The notes below the pieces were generated by a model, which worked only from the letters and a program-made list of their open reading frames with translations, did not search any database and was not told where the DNA came from. 64,000 nt of DNA from Clostridia bacterium (GTDB lineage Bacteria > Bacillota > Peptococcia > DRI-13 > UBA5745), in the NCBI GenBank assembly GCA_018434325.1, contig JAHDPO010000004.1:186001-250000 (forward strand). The letters are read 5' to 3'. A program made the translations under genes and the position numbers. Shown one piece after another: positions 42,037-50,973 of the stretch. The stretch's first letter is position 1; every line of letters begins with the position of its first letter.

Positions 42037-43406
42037 ACCGGGTAGCTATGCCCGCCCAAGACCCCCAGGTCCGCAACTGCAATTTCAGTGAGGTAGCTTT
42101 GGGCTACACAGAGGATATGGCTTTGGAAGAAGCCAGCCGCTGCCTGCTTTGCGCCAAGCCCCAGTGTGTCAAAGGCTGCCCCGTGGAAGTCGATATCCCC
42201 GGCTTCATCGGCAAAATCCAACAGCAGGATATGGCCGGCGCCGCCGCTAATCTCAAGAATAAAAACAGCCTGCCGGCTATCTGCGGCCGGGTCTGCCCCC
42301 AGGAATCCCAATGCGAAGCCAAATGCATCAGGGGCATCAAGGGTGAGCCCGTAGCCGTCGGACGCCTGGAGCGCTACGTTGCCGATTGGGAGATGGCCCA
42401 AGGCGTCAAGGCTCCCGAAAAAGCAGCGCCCAAAGGCAAAAAGGTAGCCGTCATTGGCGCCGGTCCCGCCGGGCTCACCGTAGCCGGCGACCTGGCCAAG
42501 ATGGGCTATGAAGTAAAGATTTTCGAAAGCCTTCATGTGGCCGGCGGCGTGCTGATGTACGGTATTCCCGAGTTTCGTCTGCCCAAAGCCATCGTCCAGA
42601 AGGAAATCGATTATATTAAGGCTCTGGGCGTGGAAATCGAAACCAATGTGGTCGGCGGCAAAACCCTTTTGGTTGACGATATGTTCGACATGGGCTACGA
42701 TGCGGTGTTTATCGGCACCGGCGCCGGCCTGCCTTACTTCATGGATATTCCGGGCGAGAATTTGACCGGCGTATATTCCGCCAACGAATTCCTGACCCGC
42801 AGCAACCTGATGAAGGCCTACAGCTTCCCTGACACCATGACCCCCACCAAGATTGGCAAAAAAGTAGCCGTTATCGGCGGCGGCAACGTGGCCATGGATG
42901 CGGCCAGAACGGCTTTGCGCCTGGGCGCGGAAGAGAGCTGGATCGTCTACCGGCGTACAGCGGCAGAGATGCCGGCCCGCCATGAGGAAGTGGAGCATGC
43001 GGAAGAAGAAGGGGTCAAGTTCATGATGCTGACCAGCCCCATTGAGCTTCTCGGCGATGAAAACATGAACCTCGTCGCCATGCGCTGCCAGAAATACGAA
43101 TTGGGCGAGGCCGACGATTCCGGCCGCCGCAAGCCGGTGGCTATCCCCGGAGCCATCGAAGAAATTCCCATCGACACCGTAGTCATGGCTATCGGCCAAG
43201 GTCCCAATCCCTTGATTACCAGCACCACTCCCGGTCTTTTATTGACGAAAAAAGGCAATATCCAGGCTAATGAGGAGACCGGTGAAACCTCAAGGGCAGG
43301 CGTCTATGCCGGCGGCGACATTGTTACCGGTGCGGCTACCGTCATTCTGGCCATGGGCGCCGGCAAACTGGCTGCCCGAGCCATCGATGAATATTTATCC
43401 AAATAA
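42021..43406 (+). CDS. nfnB: NfnB/GltA-type FAD and [4Fe-4S] oxidoreductase subunit
   Basis: A 461-residue homologue of the small glutamate synthase subunit. An N-terminal Fer4_20 domain has CLLCAKPQCVKGC and CGRVCPQESQCEAKC. Two nucleotide-binding folds follow: VAVIGAGPAGLTVAGDLA (FAD) and VAVIGGGNVAMDAARTAL (NADPH). No large glutamate synthase subunit is nearby, and the partner is NfnA-like, so the bifurcating transhydrogenase is favoured. GTG 42021 lies inside nfnA (16-base overlap) after GGAGGTGG. Confidence 0.88.
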   Translation: MSKQVNRVAMPAQDPQVRNCNFSEVALGYTEDMALEEASRCLLCAKPQCVKGCPVEVDIPGFIGKIQQQDMAGAAANLKNKNSLPAICGRVCPQESQCEAKCIRGIKGEPVAVGRLERYVADWEMAQGVKAPEKAAPKGKKVAVIGAGPAGLTVAGDLAKMGYEVKIFESLHVAGGVLMYGIPEFRLPKAIVQKEIDYIKALGVEIETNVVGGKTLLVDDMFDMGYDAVFIGTGAGLPYFMDIPGENLTGVYSANEFLTRSNLMKAYSFPDTMTPTKIGKKVAVIGGGNVAMDAARTALRLGAEESWIVYRRTAAEMPARHEEVEHAEEEGVKFMMLTSPIELLGDENMNLVAMRCQKYELGEADDSGRRKPVAIPGAIEEIPIDTVVMAIGQGPNPLITSTTPGLLLTKKGNIQANEETGETSRAGVYAGGDIVTGAATVILAMGAGKLAARAIDEYLSK

Positions 43407-43419
43407 TTATAAAAAACAT

Positions 43420-43449
43420 GAGACATTCCCGGCAAAGTTTTGGTATAAT
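43420..43449 (+). promoter_or_regulatory. Extended -10 promoter for xseA
   Basis: GAGACA (43420-43425, 4 of 6), an 18-base spacer and TGG-TATAAT (43441-43449) form an extended -10 promoter. The start near 43456 falls inside the stem of the nfnB terminator. Confidence 0.6.
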
Positions 43450-43483
43450 GGGGCTGTCGCAAATATGCGACAGCCCCTTTTCT
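43450..43483 (+). terminator. Terminator after nfnB
   Basis: GGGGCTGTCGCA (43450-43461) pairs perfectly with TGCGACAGCCCC (43466-43477), with a 4-base loop, then TTTTCTT. It directly follows the xseA -10 box. Confidence 0.85.
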
Positions 43484-43563
43484 TCGTCTGCGGAATCAAT
43501 GCACAACCTTGATTTTTGCACAGACAGTAGCGGCTAACGATATTCACTGAGGAATTGACAACC

Positions 43564-44763
43564 ATGATAAGAGAAAATTTTCTGACGGTAACGCAGCTTT
43601 CCGGACTGATCCAAAATACGCTAAATAAAGAGCCTTTGCTTAAAGGTCTTTGGGTACGGGGCGAGATTACGAATTTCAAACGCCACAGCTCTGGTCATCT
43701 TTATTTTTCTTTAAAAGATAAAGATACGGTTATCCGGGCGGTAATGTTCCGGGGCCAGGCCGATAAGTTAAAATTCCGGCCGGCAGACGGACAGGATTGT
43801 TTTTTTCGAGGCTATGTGGCTTTATATAACAGAGAAACCCAATTGCAGTTTTATGTGGAAGAAATGGAACCCGTAGGTGTCGGCAGCCAGGCCCTGGCTT
43901 TGGAAGAGCTAAAAAAGAAGCTGGCGGCTCAAGGCTATTTTGACTCTGCCGCCAAAAAACGGCTGCCTTCTTTGCCAAAGGCTGTCGGCGTCATCTCCTC
44001 GCCAACGGGCGCCGTCATCCAGGACATCAAAAAGGTGTTGTGGCGCCGTTATCCCGGTATGCCTATCCTGCTTTATCCGTCGGCGGTTCAGGGCAAGGAG
44101 GCTGTGGATTCGGTAGTGCGGGGCCTGCGGGTCATGGATAAAGCCGCCGTCGATGTAGTAATCCTGGCCAGAGGCGGCGGCTCCGCCGAGGACTTGGCCG
44201 CCTTTAACCGGGAGGAGATCGTGGAGGCTATCCATCGCTTTGGCAAGCCGCTGATCTCAGCCGTCGGCCATGAGACCGACGTTACCCTGGCGGATTTGAC
44301 GGCAGATGTAAGGGCGGCCACGCCTTCCATGGCGGCGGAATTGGCCGTGCCCATTAAGGAAGAGCTTGTGAGGCTATTGAGCCAGCAGAAGGAGCGCCTC
44401 AGCGGCGGCCTTGTCCGCCATGTAGCTCTGCGGCAGGAGAAACTGACCCGGCTGAAAAACAGCTACGTCTTTACCCAGCCCTCCCGTCTCCTGGATCCCC
44501 ACCGGGAGAGACTGGCCCGCTGTCAGGACAAAATGCGGGAGCGCATGGACAGGATCCTCATGGAGAGGCAAAACCGTTTTAAGCATGAAGTTGTGCGCCT
44601 GGAGGCTTTGTCTCCTTTGGCCACTTTAGCCAGAGGCTACGCCATTTGCCGGGATCAGGAAGGCCATGTTATTTACGATTCCGGCCAGGTCATCGAAAAA
44701 CAAGAGGTTCAGGTTACGCTGTCCCGGGGCCGGCTGGCCTGCCGTGTGGAAGCAAGGCATTAG
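43564..44763 (+). CDS. xseA: Exodeoxyribonuclease VII large subunit
   Basis: A 399-residue subunit of the single-strand-specific exonuclease VII. The N-terminal OB fold has VTQLSGLIQNTLNKEPLLKG, and the core has VISSPTGAVIQDI, DVVILARGGGSAEDLAAFN and SAVGHETDVTLADLTAD. The C-terminal half is a coiled coil. A TTG 9 bases earlier is too near TGAGGA, so ATG 43564 is chosen. xseB follows. Confidence 0.95.
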   Translation: MIRENFLTVTQLSGLIQNTLNKEPLLKGLWVRGEITNFKRHSSGHLYFSLKDKDTVIRAVMFRGQADKLKFRPADGQDCFFRGYVALYNRETQLQFYVEEMEPVGVGSQALALEELKKKLAAQGYFDSAAKKRLPSLPKAVGVISSPTGAVIQDIKKVLWRRYPGMPILLYPSAVQGKEAVDSVVRGLRVMDKAAVDVVILARGGGSAEDLAAFNREEIVEAIHRFGKPLISAVGHETDVTLADLTADVRAATPSMAAELAVPIKEELVRLLSQQKERLSGGLVRHVALRQEKLTRLKNSYVFTQPSRLLDPHRERLARCQDKMRERMDRILMERQNRFKHEVVRLEALSPLATLARGYAICRDQEGHVIYDSGQVIEKQEVQVTLSRGRLACRVEARH

Positions 44764-44822
44764 GTCAAAAAGGCCGATTGCCAAGCAACTGGTGTATTAT
44801 TAAGGAAGGTATGGAATACAAT

Positions 44823-45050
44823 ATGCATAACCAAGATGAAGTCTTATTAAGCAATGGTAAATCCTTTGAAGAAAATATCAATAGACTGGAAACCCTGGTC
44901 CGTCAGCTGGAGCGGGGAGAATTAAGCCTGGAGGACGCTTTAGTCTGCTACCAGGAGGGCGTAGCTTTGGTTCGCTTTTGCCAGCAGAGCCTGGAGCGCA
45001 CCGCCAAAGAAGTGGAGATTTTGACAGAAGCTATGGCAAAAGAAGCATAA
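44823..45050 (+). CDS. xseB: Exodeoxyribonuclease VII small subunit
   Basis: A 75-residue helical protein with the XseB core FEENINRLETLVRQLERGEL followed by SLEDALVCYQEG. AAGGAAGG lies 13 bases upstream of this ATG and only one base before an in-frame ATG at 44811. Family length fits either. It is between xseA and dxs, a standard clostridial order. Confidence 0.92.
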   Translation: MHNQDEVLLSNGKSFEENINRLETLVRQLERGELSLEDALVCYQEGVALVRFCQQSLERTAKEVEILTEAMAKEA

Positions 45051-45066
45051 GGAGCGGACAGTATTA

Positions 45067-46944
45067 ATGGGCGAGACTTATCTGGAGCGTATTAACGACC
45101 TCCATGATATAAAAAAACTGAGCATTCCTGAGCTGAAAATATTAAGCCAGGAACTGCGGGAGTACATATTATCCGTGGTGAGCCAAAACGGCGGCCACCT
45201 GTCTTCCAATCTGGGTGTTATAGAGCTTACGGTGGCCCTGGAATACGTTTTTCAGACGGATGTGGATCGTTTGGTTTGGGATGTGGGCCACCAGTCCTAT
45301 GCTCACAAGATTCTTACCGGTCGCCGGGAGGCTTTCAAAACCCTGCGGCAGCTGGGGGGCCTTTCCGGCTTTCCCAAACGGGAGGAAAGCCCTTGCGACA
45401 CGTATGATACGGGTCATAGCAGCACTTCCATTGCCGCCGCCCTGGGCTTTGCCAAGGCCAGGGATTTAAAAAACGGGGATCATAAGGTTATCGCCGTCAT
45501 CGGCGACGGTTCCATGACAGGGGGGCAGGCCTTTGAAGCCTTGAATCTGGCAGGCGCCCTGAATACCGACGTGCTGGTCATCTTAAATGATAACAGCATG
45601 TCCATTGCCCCCAACATCGGCGGTATTTCCAACTACTTAAACCGCCTTCGGTCTTCGGCAGCTTATACGGCCAGCAAACAGGCTGTCCGCCGGGCCTTAT
45701 CCCGGGTGCCTCTTTTGGGCAAGGGCATGATCAAGGCTATTGAGACAATGAAGGAAAGCCTGCGCTATATCATGGTTAACGGCATTGTCTTCAGCGAGCT
45801 GGGCTTTCAATATTACGGTCCGGTGGATGGCCATGATTTGCACAGCCTTATTGAGATGCTGCAGCATGTCAGTGAAATAAAAGGGCCTGTCTTGCTTCAT
45901 GTCGTTACGGAAAAAGGCAGAGGCTATAAGCCGGCCGTCGAAAATGCCGCAGCCTTTCACGGCATTGCCCCTTTCGATTTGGAAACCGGCAAGACAAACG
46001 GCGGCGGCGGCAGCCAGGCTCCCACTTATACCTCCGTGTTTTCCAAAACGCTGCTGGAGCTGGCCGGCCTTGATCCTAAAATCATTGCGATAACGGCGGC
46101 CATGGCTGACGGCACCGGGCTGGAGGAGTTTCGCAAGCACTATCCTGAGCGTTTTTTTGATGTGGGTATAGCGGAACAAACGGCGGTAAGCTTCGGCACC
46201 GCTTTGGCTCTTTCCGGTTACCGGCCGGTGGTGGCCGTTTACTCCAGCTTCTTGCAGCGGGGCTATGATCAATTGCTTCAGGATGCCGCTTTGCAAAAAG
46301 CGCCATTGATCCTGGCTTTGGACCGCAGCGGCCTTGTGGGCGAAGACGGCCCCACCCATCATGGCGTTTTTGATTTGTCTTATTTAAGCCATATCCCTAA
46401 TATGACGGTGATGATACCCAGAGACGAAGCCATGCTCAGTCAGATGCTGGAGCTGGCCTTCCAATACACCGCCGGCCCCGTAGCTCTCCGCTATCCCCGC
46501 GGCAGGGGCAAAGGGGAAGAGATTGTCAGAGGCCCGCAGCCGGCGTGGGGCTCCGCTCAGCTTTTGCGGCCCGGCTATCAGGCTTTGATTGTGGCGGCAG
46601 GTCCCCTGGTATACGAAGGGCTGGCGGCGGCCCGGGCCCTTGAAGCAGAGGGCTATTCCGTAGCCGTATTAGACCCTTGCTTCCTGAAGCCTCTTGACAG
46701 AGAAACCATCTGGTCGGCAGCCAAGTGGTGCAATCTGGTGGTCACGGCAGAAGAAAACGTAGCCGGCGGCGGCCTGGGCTGGGCCGTCACCCGGCTTTTG
46801 TCGGAGGCCGGCTACCACGGAAGAGTCCGCTGTCTCAGCATACCCGATGACTTTATCACCCAGGGCAGCCAGGCAGAGCTGAGGAAGCTGCTTCATTTGG
46901 ACGCCGAAGGGCTGGCTGCGGCAGTAAGGGAAGGATTAAACTGA
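45067..46944 (+). CDS. dxs: 1-deoxy-D-xylulose-5-phosphate synthase
   Basis: A 625-residue thiamine-diphosphate enzyme condensing pyruvate and glyceraldehyde-3-phosphate, the first step of the MEP isoprenoid pathway. GGHLSSNLGVIELTVAL, WDVGHQSYAHKILTGR and the ThDP motif GDGSMTGGQAFEALN are in the N-terminal half. DRSGLVGEDGPTHHGVFD lies in the transketolase-like middle. AAGGAGCGG precedes the ATG. The MEP pathway indicates non-mevalonate isoprenoid synthesis. Confidence 0.97.
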   Translation: MGETYLERINDLHDIKKLSIPELKILSQELREYILSVVSQNGGHLSSNLGVIELTVALEYVFQTDVDRLVWDVGHQSYAHKILTGRREAFKTLRQLGGLSGFPKREESPCDTYDTGHSSTSIAAALGFAKARDLKNGDHKVIAVIGDGSMTGGQAFEALNLAGALNTDVLVILNDNSMSIAPNIGGISNYLNRLRSSAAYTASKQAVRRALSRVPLLGKGMIKAIETMKESLRYIMVNGIVFSELGFQYYGPVDGHDLHSLIEMLQHVSEIKGPVLLHVVTEKGRGYKPAVENAAAFHGIAPFDLETGKTNGGGGSQAPTYTSVFSKTLLELAGLDPKIIAITAAMADGTGLEEFRKHYPERFFDVGIAEQTAVSFGTALALSGYRPVVAVYSSFLQRGYDQLLQDAALQKAPLILALDRSGLVGEDGPTHHGVFDLSYLSHIPNMTVMIPRDEAMLSQMLELAFQYTAGPVALRYPRGRGKGEEIVRGPQPAWGSAQLLRPGYQALIVAAGPLVYEGLAAARALEAEGYSVAVLDPCFLKPLDRETIWSAAKWCNLVVTAEENVAGGGLGWAVTRLLSEAGYHGRVRCLSIPDDFITQGSQAELRKLLHLDAEGLAAAVREGLN

Positions 46945-46949
46945 ATACC

Positions 46950-47819
46950 ATGGAAAGTAAAACAAAAGAGCGCGCGGACTTGCTGCTGGTGGAGCAGGGG
47001 CTGGCCCCCAGCCGGGAAAAGGCCAGAGCCATGATCATGGCCGGCCAGGTTTATGACGGCACCAAACGTATCGACAAAGCCGGGGAAAAAGTCGGCACAA
47101 ACTGCCTTCTCCAGGTCAAAGGCCAATCCCTGCCTTACGTCAGCCGGGGCGGCTATAAGCTGGCCAAAGCCCTCGAGGTTTTCCCCCTTGATTTAAAGGC
47201 AAAAACCATGCTGGATATCGGTGCTTCCACAGGCGGCTTTACCGACTGTGCTTTACAAAATGGCGCGGCCAAGGTTTATGCCATAGATGTGGGCTACGGC
47301 CAGCTGGATTGGAAGCTGCGGCAGGACCCCAGAGTTATCGTCAAAGAAAAAACCAATGCCCGCTATTTGACGTCGGAAGAGTTAGGGGAAAGCGTCGATT
47401 TTGTAACCATCGATGTTTCGTTTATCTCCCTAGATAAAATCTTGCCGGTTTTGCCGGGGTTGCTGACGGCGGCAGGGGAAGGAATTGCTCTTATTAAACC
47501 TCAGTTTGAGGCAGGCCGGGAGCAAGTGGGCAAGAAAGGCGTCGTCCGTGATCCCGCCGCCCATGAAAATGTCCTGGAAAAAGTGCTGCGGGAATTGCAG
47601 TCACAAGGTCTTAAGGCTTATGGCTTAACTTATTCTCCTATTAAGGGGCCTGAGGGCAACATCGAGTATTTATTATGGTTTGGCCGCAAGGAAGCGGCGG
47701 AAAGCCGGCAGCAGGAAGATGCCGGCCCAACTGCCCTTTTTCAAATCAAGGATTTGGTAAAGGAGGCTTTTACCGCTTTGGCCGGTGAAAGCAGGGGAAA
47801 GGATAATCATTATGCGTAG
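46950..47819 (+). CDS. tlyA: TlyA family rRNA methyltransferase/hemolysin-like protein
   Basis: A 289-residue protein with an N-terminal S4 RNA-binding domain (RADLLLVEQGLAPSREKARA) and an FtsJ-type methyltransferase domain (TMLDIGASTGGFTDCAL; IDVSFISLDKILP). The family methylates ribosomal RNA 2'-hydroxyls. The start is 5 bases after the dxs stop with AAGGGAAGGA further upstream. It overlaps nadK by 8 bases, as in many clostridia. Confidence 0.92.
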   Translation: MESKTKERADLLLVEQGLAPSREKARAMIMAGQVYDGTKRIDKAGEKVGTNCLLQVKGQSLPYVSRGGYKLAKALEVFPLDLKAKTMLDIGASTGGFTDCALQNGAAKVYAIDVGYGQLDWKLRQDPRVIVKEKTNARYLTSEELGESVDFVTIDVSFISLDKILPVLPGLLTAAGEGIALIKPQFEAGREQVGKKGVVRDPAAHENVLEKVLRELQSQGLKAYGLTYSPIKGPEGNIEYLLWFGRKEAAESRQQEDAGPTALFQIKDLVKEAFTALAGESRGKDNHYA

Positions 47820-48678
47820 GATCGGTTTGGTGACTAACCATCGTTTAAAAAAATCCCTGGAGCTCACGGCCCAGCTGGCGACATGGCTGCAAAAGCTTAA
47901 TTATGAAGTCTATTCCGTAGCCAATCAAAGCTGCGATTCTCTGGAATTGGCTTTGCCGGCGGTGGATTTGGACAAACTTAAGCCCGACATGGTCATTGCT
48001 ATGGGAGGAGACGGCACCCTGCTCAGCGCCGCCAGAGTCACGGCTCCTTACGGTATTCCTATCCTGGGCGTCAATATGGGCAATTTAGGCTTTTTAACGG
48101 AAGTGGAAACCGATAACCTTTACCGTGATCTGGAACAGGTATTAAAAGGCAACTTTACCACCGATGAGCGAATGATGTTGCAGGCCGAGGTTTTGCGGGG
48201 GGGCAGGGTCATTCGGGAAACCAGCGGTTTAAATGACGTGGTGGTTCATAAAGGCTCTTTATCCCGATTGCTGGAAATTAATCTTTGGGTGGAAAAGGAC
48301 TTTGCCGGCAGCTATAAAGGCGACGGCATCATCCTGGCCTCCCCCACAGGCTCCACGGCCTATTCCCTTTCTGCCGGCGGCCCGGTGGTTCATCCTTCTC
48401 TGGAGGTCATGGTGCAGACCTGGATCTGTCCCCATACCATCACGGCCCGGCCTACAATCATTCCGCCGGACAAGCATTGCACCATCGAATTGCAGGACGC
48501 CAGCAGCGAAGTGATGCTTACCGTAGACGGCCAAACCAGCCAGCCTCTGCTTAAAAAAGATCAGGTATTGGTAAAGGCCGCTCCTTATAAAGCCATATTT
48601 ATCCGTTTGACTCCTCTGAAGTTTTTTTCACTCCTCAAGACGAAGCTGGGCAGTGAAACGGTAGTTCGCTATGAATAA
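47812..48678 (+). CDS. nadK: NAD kinase
   Basis: A 288-residue ATP-NAD kinase that makes NADP. GGDGTLL is at 65-71; NMGNLGFLTEVE and the C-terminal GDGIILASPTGSTAYSLSAG are diagnostic. ATG 47812 overlaps tlyA by 8 bases and has GGGGAAAGG about 10 bases upstream; a GTG at 47785 is less likely. NADP made here is a substrate of the Nfn enzyme encoded upstream. Confidence 0.95.
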   Translation: MRRIGLVTNHRLKKSLELTAQLATWLQKLNYEVYSVANQSCDSLELALPAVDLDKLKPDMVIAMGGDGTLLSAARVTAPYGIPILGVNMGNLGFLTEVETDNLYRDLEQVLKGNFTTDERMMLQAEVLRGGRVIRETSGLNDVVVHKGSLSRLLEINLWVEKDFAGSYKGDGIILASPTGSTAYSLSAGGPVVHPSLEVMVQTWICPHTITARPTIIPPDKHCTIELQDASSEVMLTVDGQTSQPLLKKDQVLVKAAPYKAIFIRLTPLKFFSLLKTKLGSETVVRYE

Positions 48679-48705
48679 TTTAAGGAATAGTCGGGAGGTA
48701 TCGGA

Positions 48706-49158
48706 ATGAAAGGTAAACGCCAAAAAAGGATTGTGGAGATCATCAGCAAAGAGCCAATACGGACTCAGGATGAATTGGCGGCCGTCCTGCAAAATGAAGG
48801 ATACAACGTTACCCAGGCCACCGTATCCCGGGATATCAAAGAACTGCGTCTGGTCAAAGTGGCCAGGGGAGACGGCTATGCCTACAGTATGCCGAAAGGC
48901 CAGCTGCCCATGCAGGACGGCAATCGGCTGCGCCGGATTTTTCGCGATGCCGTCTTAAATATCGCCTGCAGCGAAAATATCCTGGTTATTCATACCCTGC
49001 CGGGCAATGCCAACAGCGTTTGCTCCCTGCTGGACGCGGCGGAATGGGAGGAGTTTTTGGGAGCTGTGGCCGGAGACGATACGATTTTAGTCGTGGCCAA
49101 GACGAAGGATCATGTGGAAAGCTTGATGCAAAAAATGCAGAACCTGATGGAACACTAA
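48706..49158 (+). CDS. argR: Arginine repressor ArgR/AhrC
   Basis: A 150-residue winged-helix repressor. N-terminal DNA-binding domain: RQKRIVEIISKEPIRTQDEL, then YNVTQATVSRDIKEL. The C-terminal hexamerisation and arginine-binding domain has HTLPGNANSVCSLLD and VAGDDTILVVAK. It normally represses arginine synthesis and activates catabolism. The argR-recN adjacency is conserved in Firmicutes. CGGGAGGT precedes the ATG. Confidence 0.95.
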   Translation: MKGKRQKRIVEIISKEPIRTQDELAAVLQNEGYNVTQATVSRDIKELRLVKVARGDGYAYSMPKGQLPMQDGNRLRRIFRDAVLNIACSENILVIHTLPGNANSVCSLLDAAEWEEFLGAVAGDDTILVVAKTKDHVESLMQKMQNLMEH

Positions 49159-49199
49159 TATTTATCATACCATGGCCGGTGGGAGAATCGGAGGGTGGA

Positions 49200-50870
49200 A
49201 TGTTAGAACGTTTACTGATTAAACAATTCGCTATTATTGATCAATTGGAAATAGACTTCCAAACACCTTTTACCGTATTAACCGGTGAGACCGGGGCTGG
49301 TAAATCTATTTTGATCGACGCCGTTGCTATATTGCTGGGAGGCCGCAGCTCCAGCGAGATGATTCGTCACGGCTCGGAGAAGGCGTATATTGAAGGAGTT
49401 TTCTCCTTCACCGCCGATCATCCCGTATATCAGCTTTTGGCTGAAGGCGGTTGGGCCGAAGCAAGGGAGGAAGCCTTTACGCTCAGCCGGGAATTGAATA
49501 CCGGCGGTAAAAACCCCTGCCGCATTAACGGCTGCACCGTAAGCTTAAATACGTACCGGCAATTGGCGGCGGGGCTTTTGGATATTCATGGCCAGCATGA
49601 ATACCAGCAATTAATGCAAAGCCAAAAGCAAATGGATATTTTGGATGCTTACGGGGCGGCTCCTTTGGCCGATCTCAAAAATCAGGTAAAAGAAGCTTAC
49701 CGCAGCTGGCAGGGCTTAGAGGAAAAGCTGGCCAGCGCCCGGGAAAATCAGCAGGCCTTCGCTGCCAAAAAAGATTTTCTGCAATATCAGATTAAAGAGA
49801 TTGACGAGGCCAAGTTGGCGCCGAAAGAAGAGGAAGAACTGGCCATCGAAATCCAGCGCCTTTCTCATAGTCAAAAAATATTGAAGCATTTGGACAAAGC
49901 TTATTCTCTGCTTTTTGATCTTAAAGAAGGCGAAGCGGCTTACGATTTGCTGGCCAAGGCTTTGCAGCAGCTGCGGGACTTAGGCAAATACGACCCGGAG
50001 CTTACCGGCATTTATGACCGGCTGGAACCGGCGTCTTATCTATTGGATGAGATATCCAGGGAGATCCATCGTTACAAGGATCAGATGGATTTATCGCCCA
50101 CCCGTTTGGAGGAGGCAGAAAATCGCCTCTATAAAATTAAAGCTTTAGGGAAAAAATATGGCGAAGGTACGGAAGCTATCTTGAAGCACCGCCAGAAGGC
50201 GGCAGCGGAGCTGGCGTCTATGGAAGACTTTTTGACGAAAGAAGAAGAGTGGCAGGAAGAGGCCGCAAAAGCGCAGGAATTTTATTTAAAATTGGCCGGG
50301 GAACTCAGCAGTCAAAGAAAAGAGATCACAAAGCATCTGGAAGAGCAGATCGATAGTGAATTTCTGGATTTGGCCATGAAATCCGCTCATTTTAAAGTGG
50401 ATATCCAAGAGCAGACGCCGGGGCCGAAAGGTCTTGATGCCATTGAATTCCTCATTTCCACCAATTCCGGCGAACCTTATTTGCCTTTGGCGAAAATTGC
50501 CTCCGGCGGTGAGCTTTCCCGCATTACTTTAGCGATGAAAGGAATTTTAGCCGCCACTGACGCTTGTGAAACCCTGATCTTTGATGAGATCGATTCCGGT
50601 GTGGGCGGCGCCACCGTCCAAGCTGTTGCCGATAAACTGCTTTCCATCAGCGCCAGCCAGCAGGTGATCTGTGTAACTCACTCACCGATCATTGCCGCCA
50701 AAGCCGGCCAGCATTTCTTTTTGGCAAAGGAGGAAAAGGCAGGCAGAACCAGAACCGGCATCAAAGAGCTGGCAGGCGAGGAGCGGGTTGAGGAACTGAT
50801 GCGAATGCTGGGCGGCGACAGCACCTCCGACGATTTAAAACGCCATGCGGCAGCTATGTTAAAAAGGTAA
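49200..50870 (+). CDS. recN: DNA repair protein RecN
   Basis: A 556-residue SMC-like ATPase acting early at double-strand breaks. Walker A GETGAGKS is at 29-36, long coiled coils fill the middle, and the C-terminal half has the ABC signature region (ASGGELSRITLAMKG), Walker B (TLIFDEIDSGVGG) and VTHSPIIAAKAG. The open frame extends upstream into argR, but ATG 49200 with GGAGGGTGG gives the family N-terminus. Confidence 0.95.
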   Translation: MLERLLIKQFAIIDQLEIDFQTPFTVLTGETGAGKSILIDAVAILLGGRSSSEMIRHGSEKAYIEGVFSFTADHPVYQLLAEGGWAEAREEAFTLSRELNTGGKNPCRINGCTVSLNTYRQLAAGLLDIHGQHEYQQLMQSQKQMDILDAYGAAPLADLKNQVKEAYRSWQGLEEKLASARENQQAFAAKKDFLQYQIKEIDEAKLAPKEEEELAIEIQRLSHSQKILKHLDKAYSLLFDLKEGEAAYDLLAKALQQLRDLGKYDPELTGIYDRLEPASYLLDEISREIHRYKDQMDLSPTRLEEAENRLYKIKALGKKYGEGTEAILKHRQKAAAELASMEDFLTKEEEWQEEAAKAQEFYLKLAGELSSQRKEITKHLEEQIDSEFLDLAMKSAHFKVDIQEQTPGPKGLDAIEFLISTNSGEPYLPLAKIASGGELSRITLAMKGILAATDACETLIFDEIDSGVGGATVQAVADKLLSISASQQVICVTHSPIIAAKAGQHFFLAKEEKAGRTRTGIKELAGEERVEELMRMLGGDSTSDDLKRHAAAMLKR

Positions 50871-50931
50871 ATCTAGAAAAAATAAGCAATATAATTATGG
50901 GCTCTCCTGGTTAGCTTAAGAAGGTAAACAC

Positions 50932-50947
50932 CCCAAAAAATTTTGGG
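50932..50947 (+). repeat. Small inverted repeat before spoIVB
   Basis: CCCAAAA (50932-50938) and TTTTGGG (50941-50947) flank AA. It lies just ahead of the spoIVB ribosome site. It may be a weak recN terminator or chance. Confidence 0.25.
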
Positions 50948-50973
50948 AAGGTATGCCGGACCGGGAGGTTCTC

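Noticed and set aside
42024-43199. 391-codon open frame on the minus strand
   Set aside because: It mirrors nfnB, whose motifs are unmistakable. No ribosome site or family features support the antisense frame.
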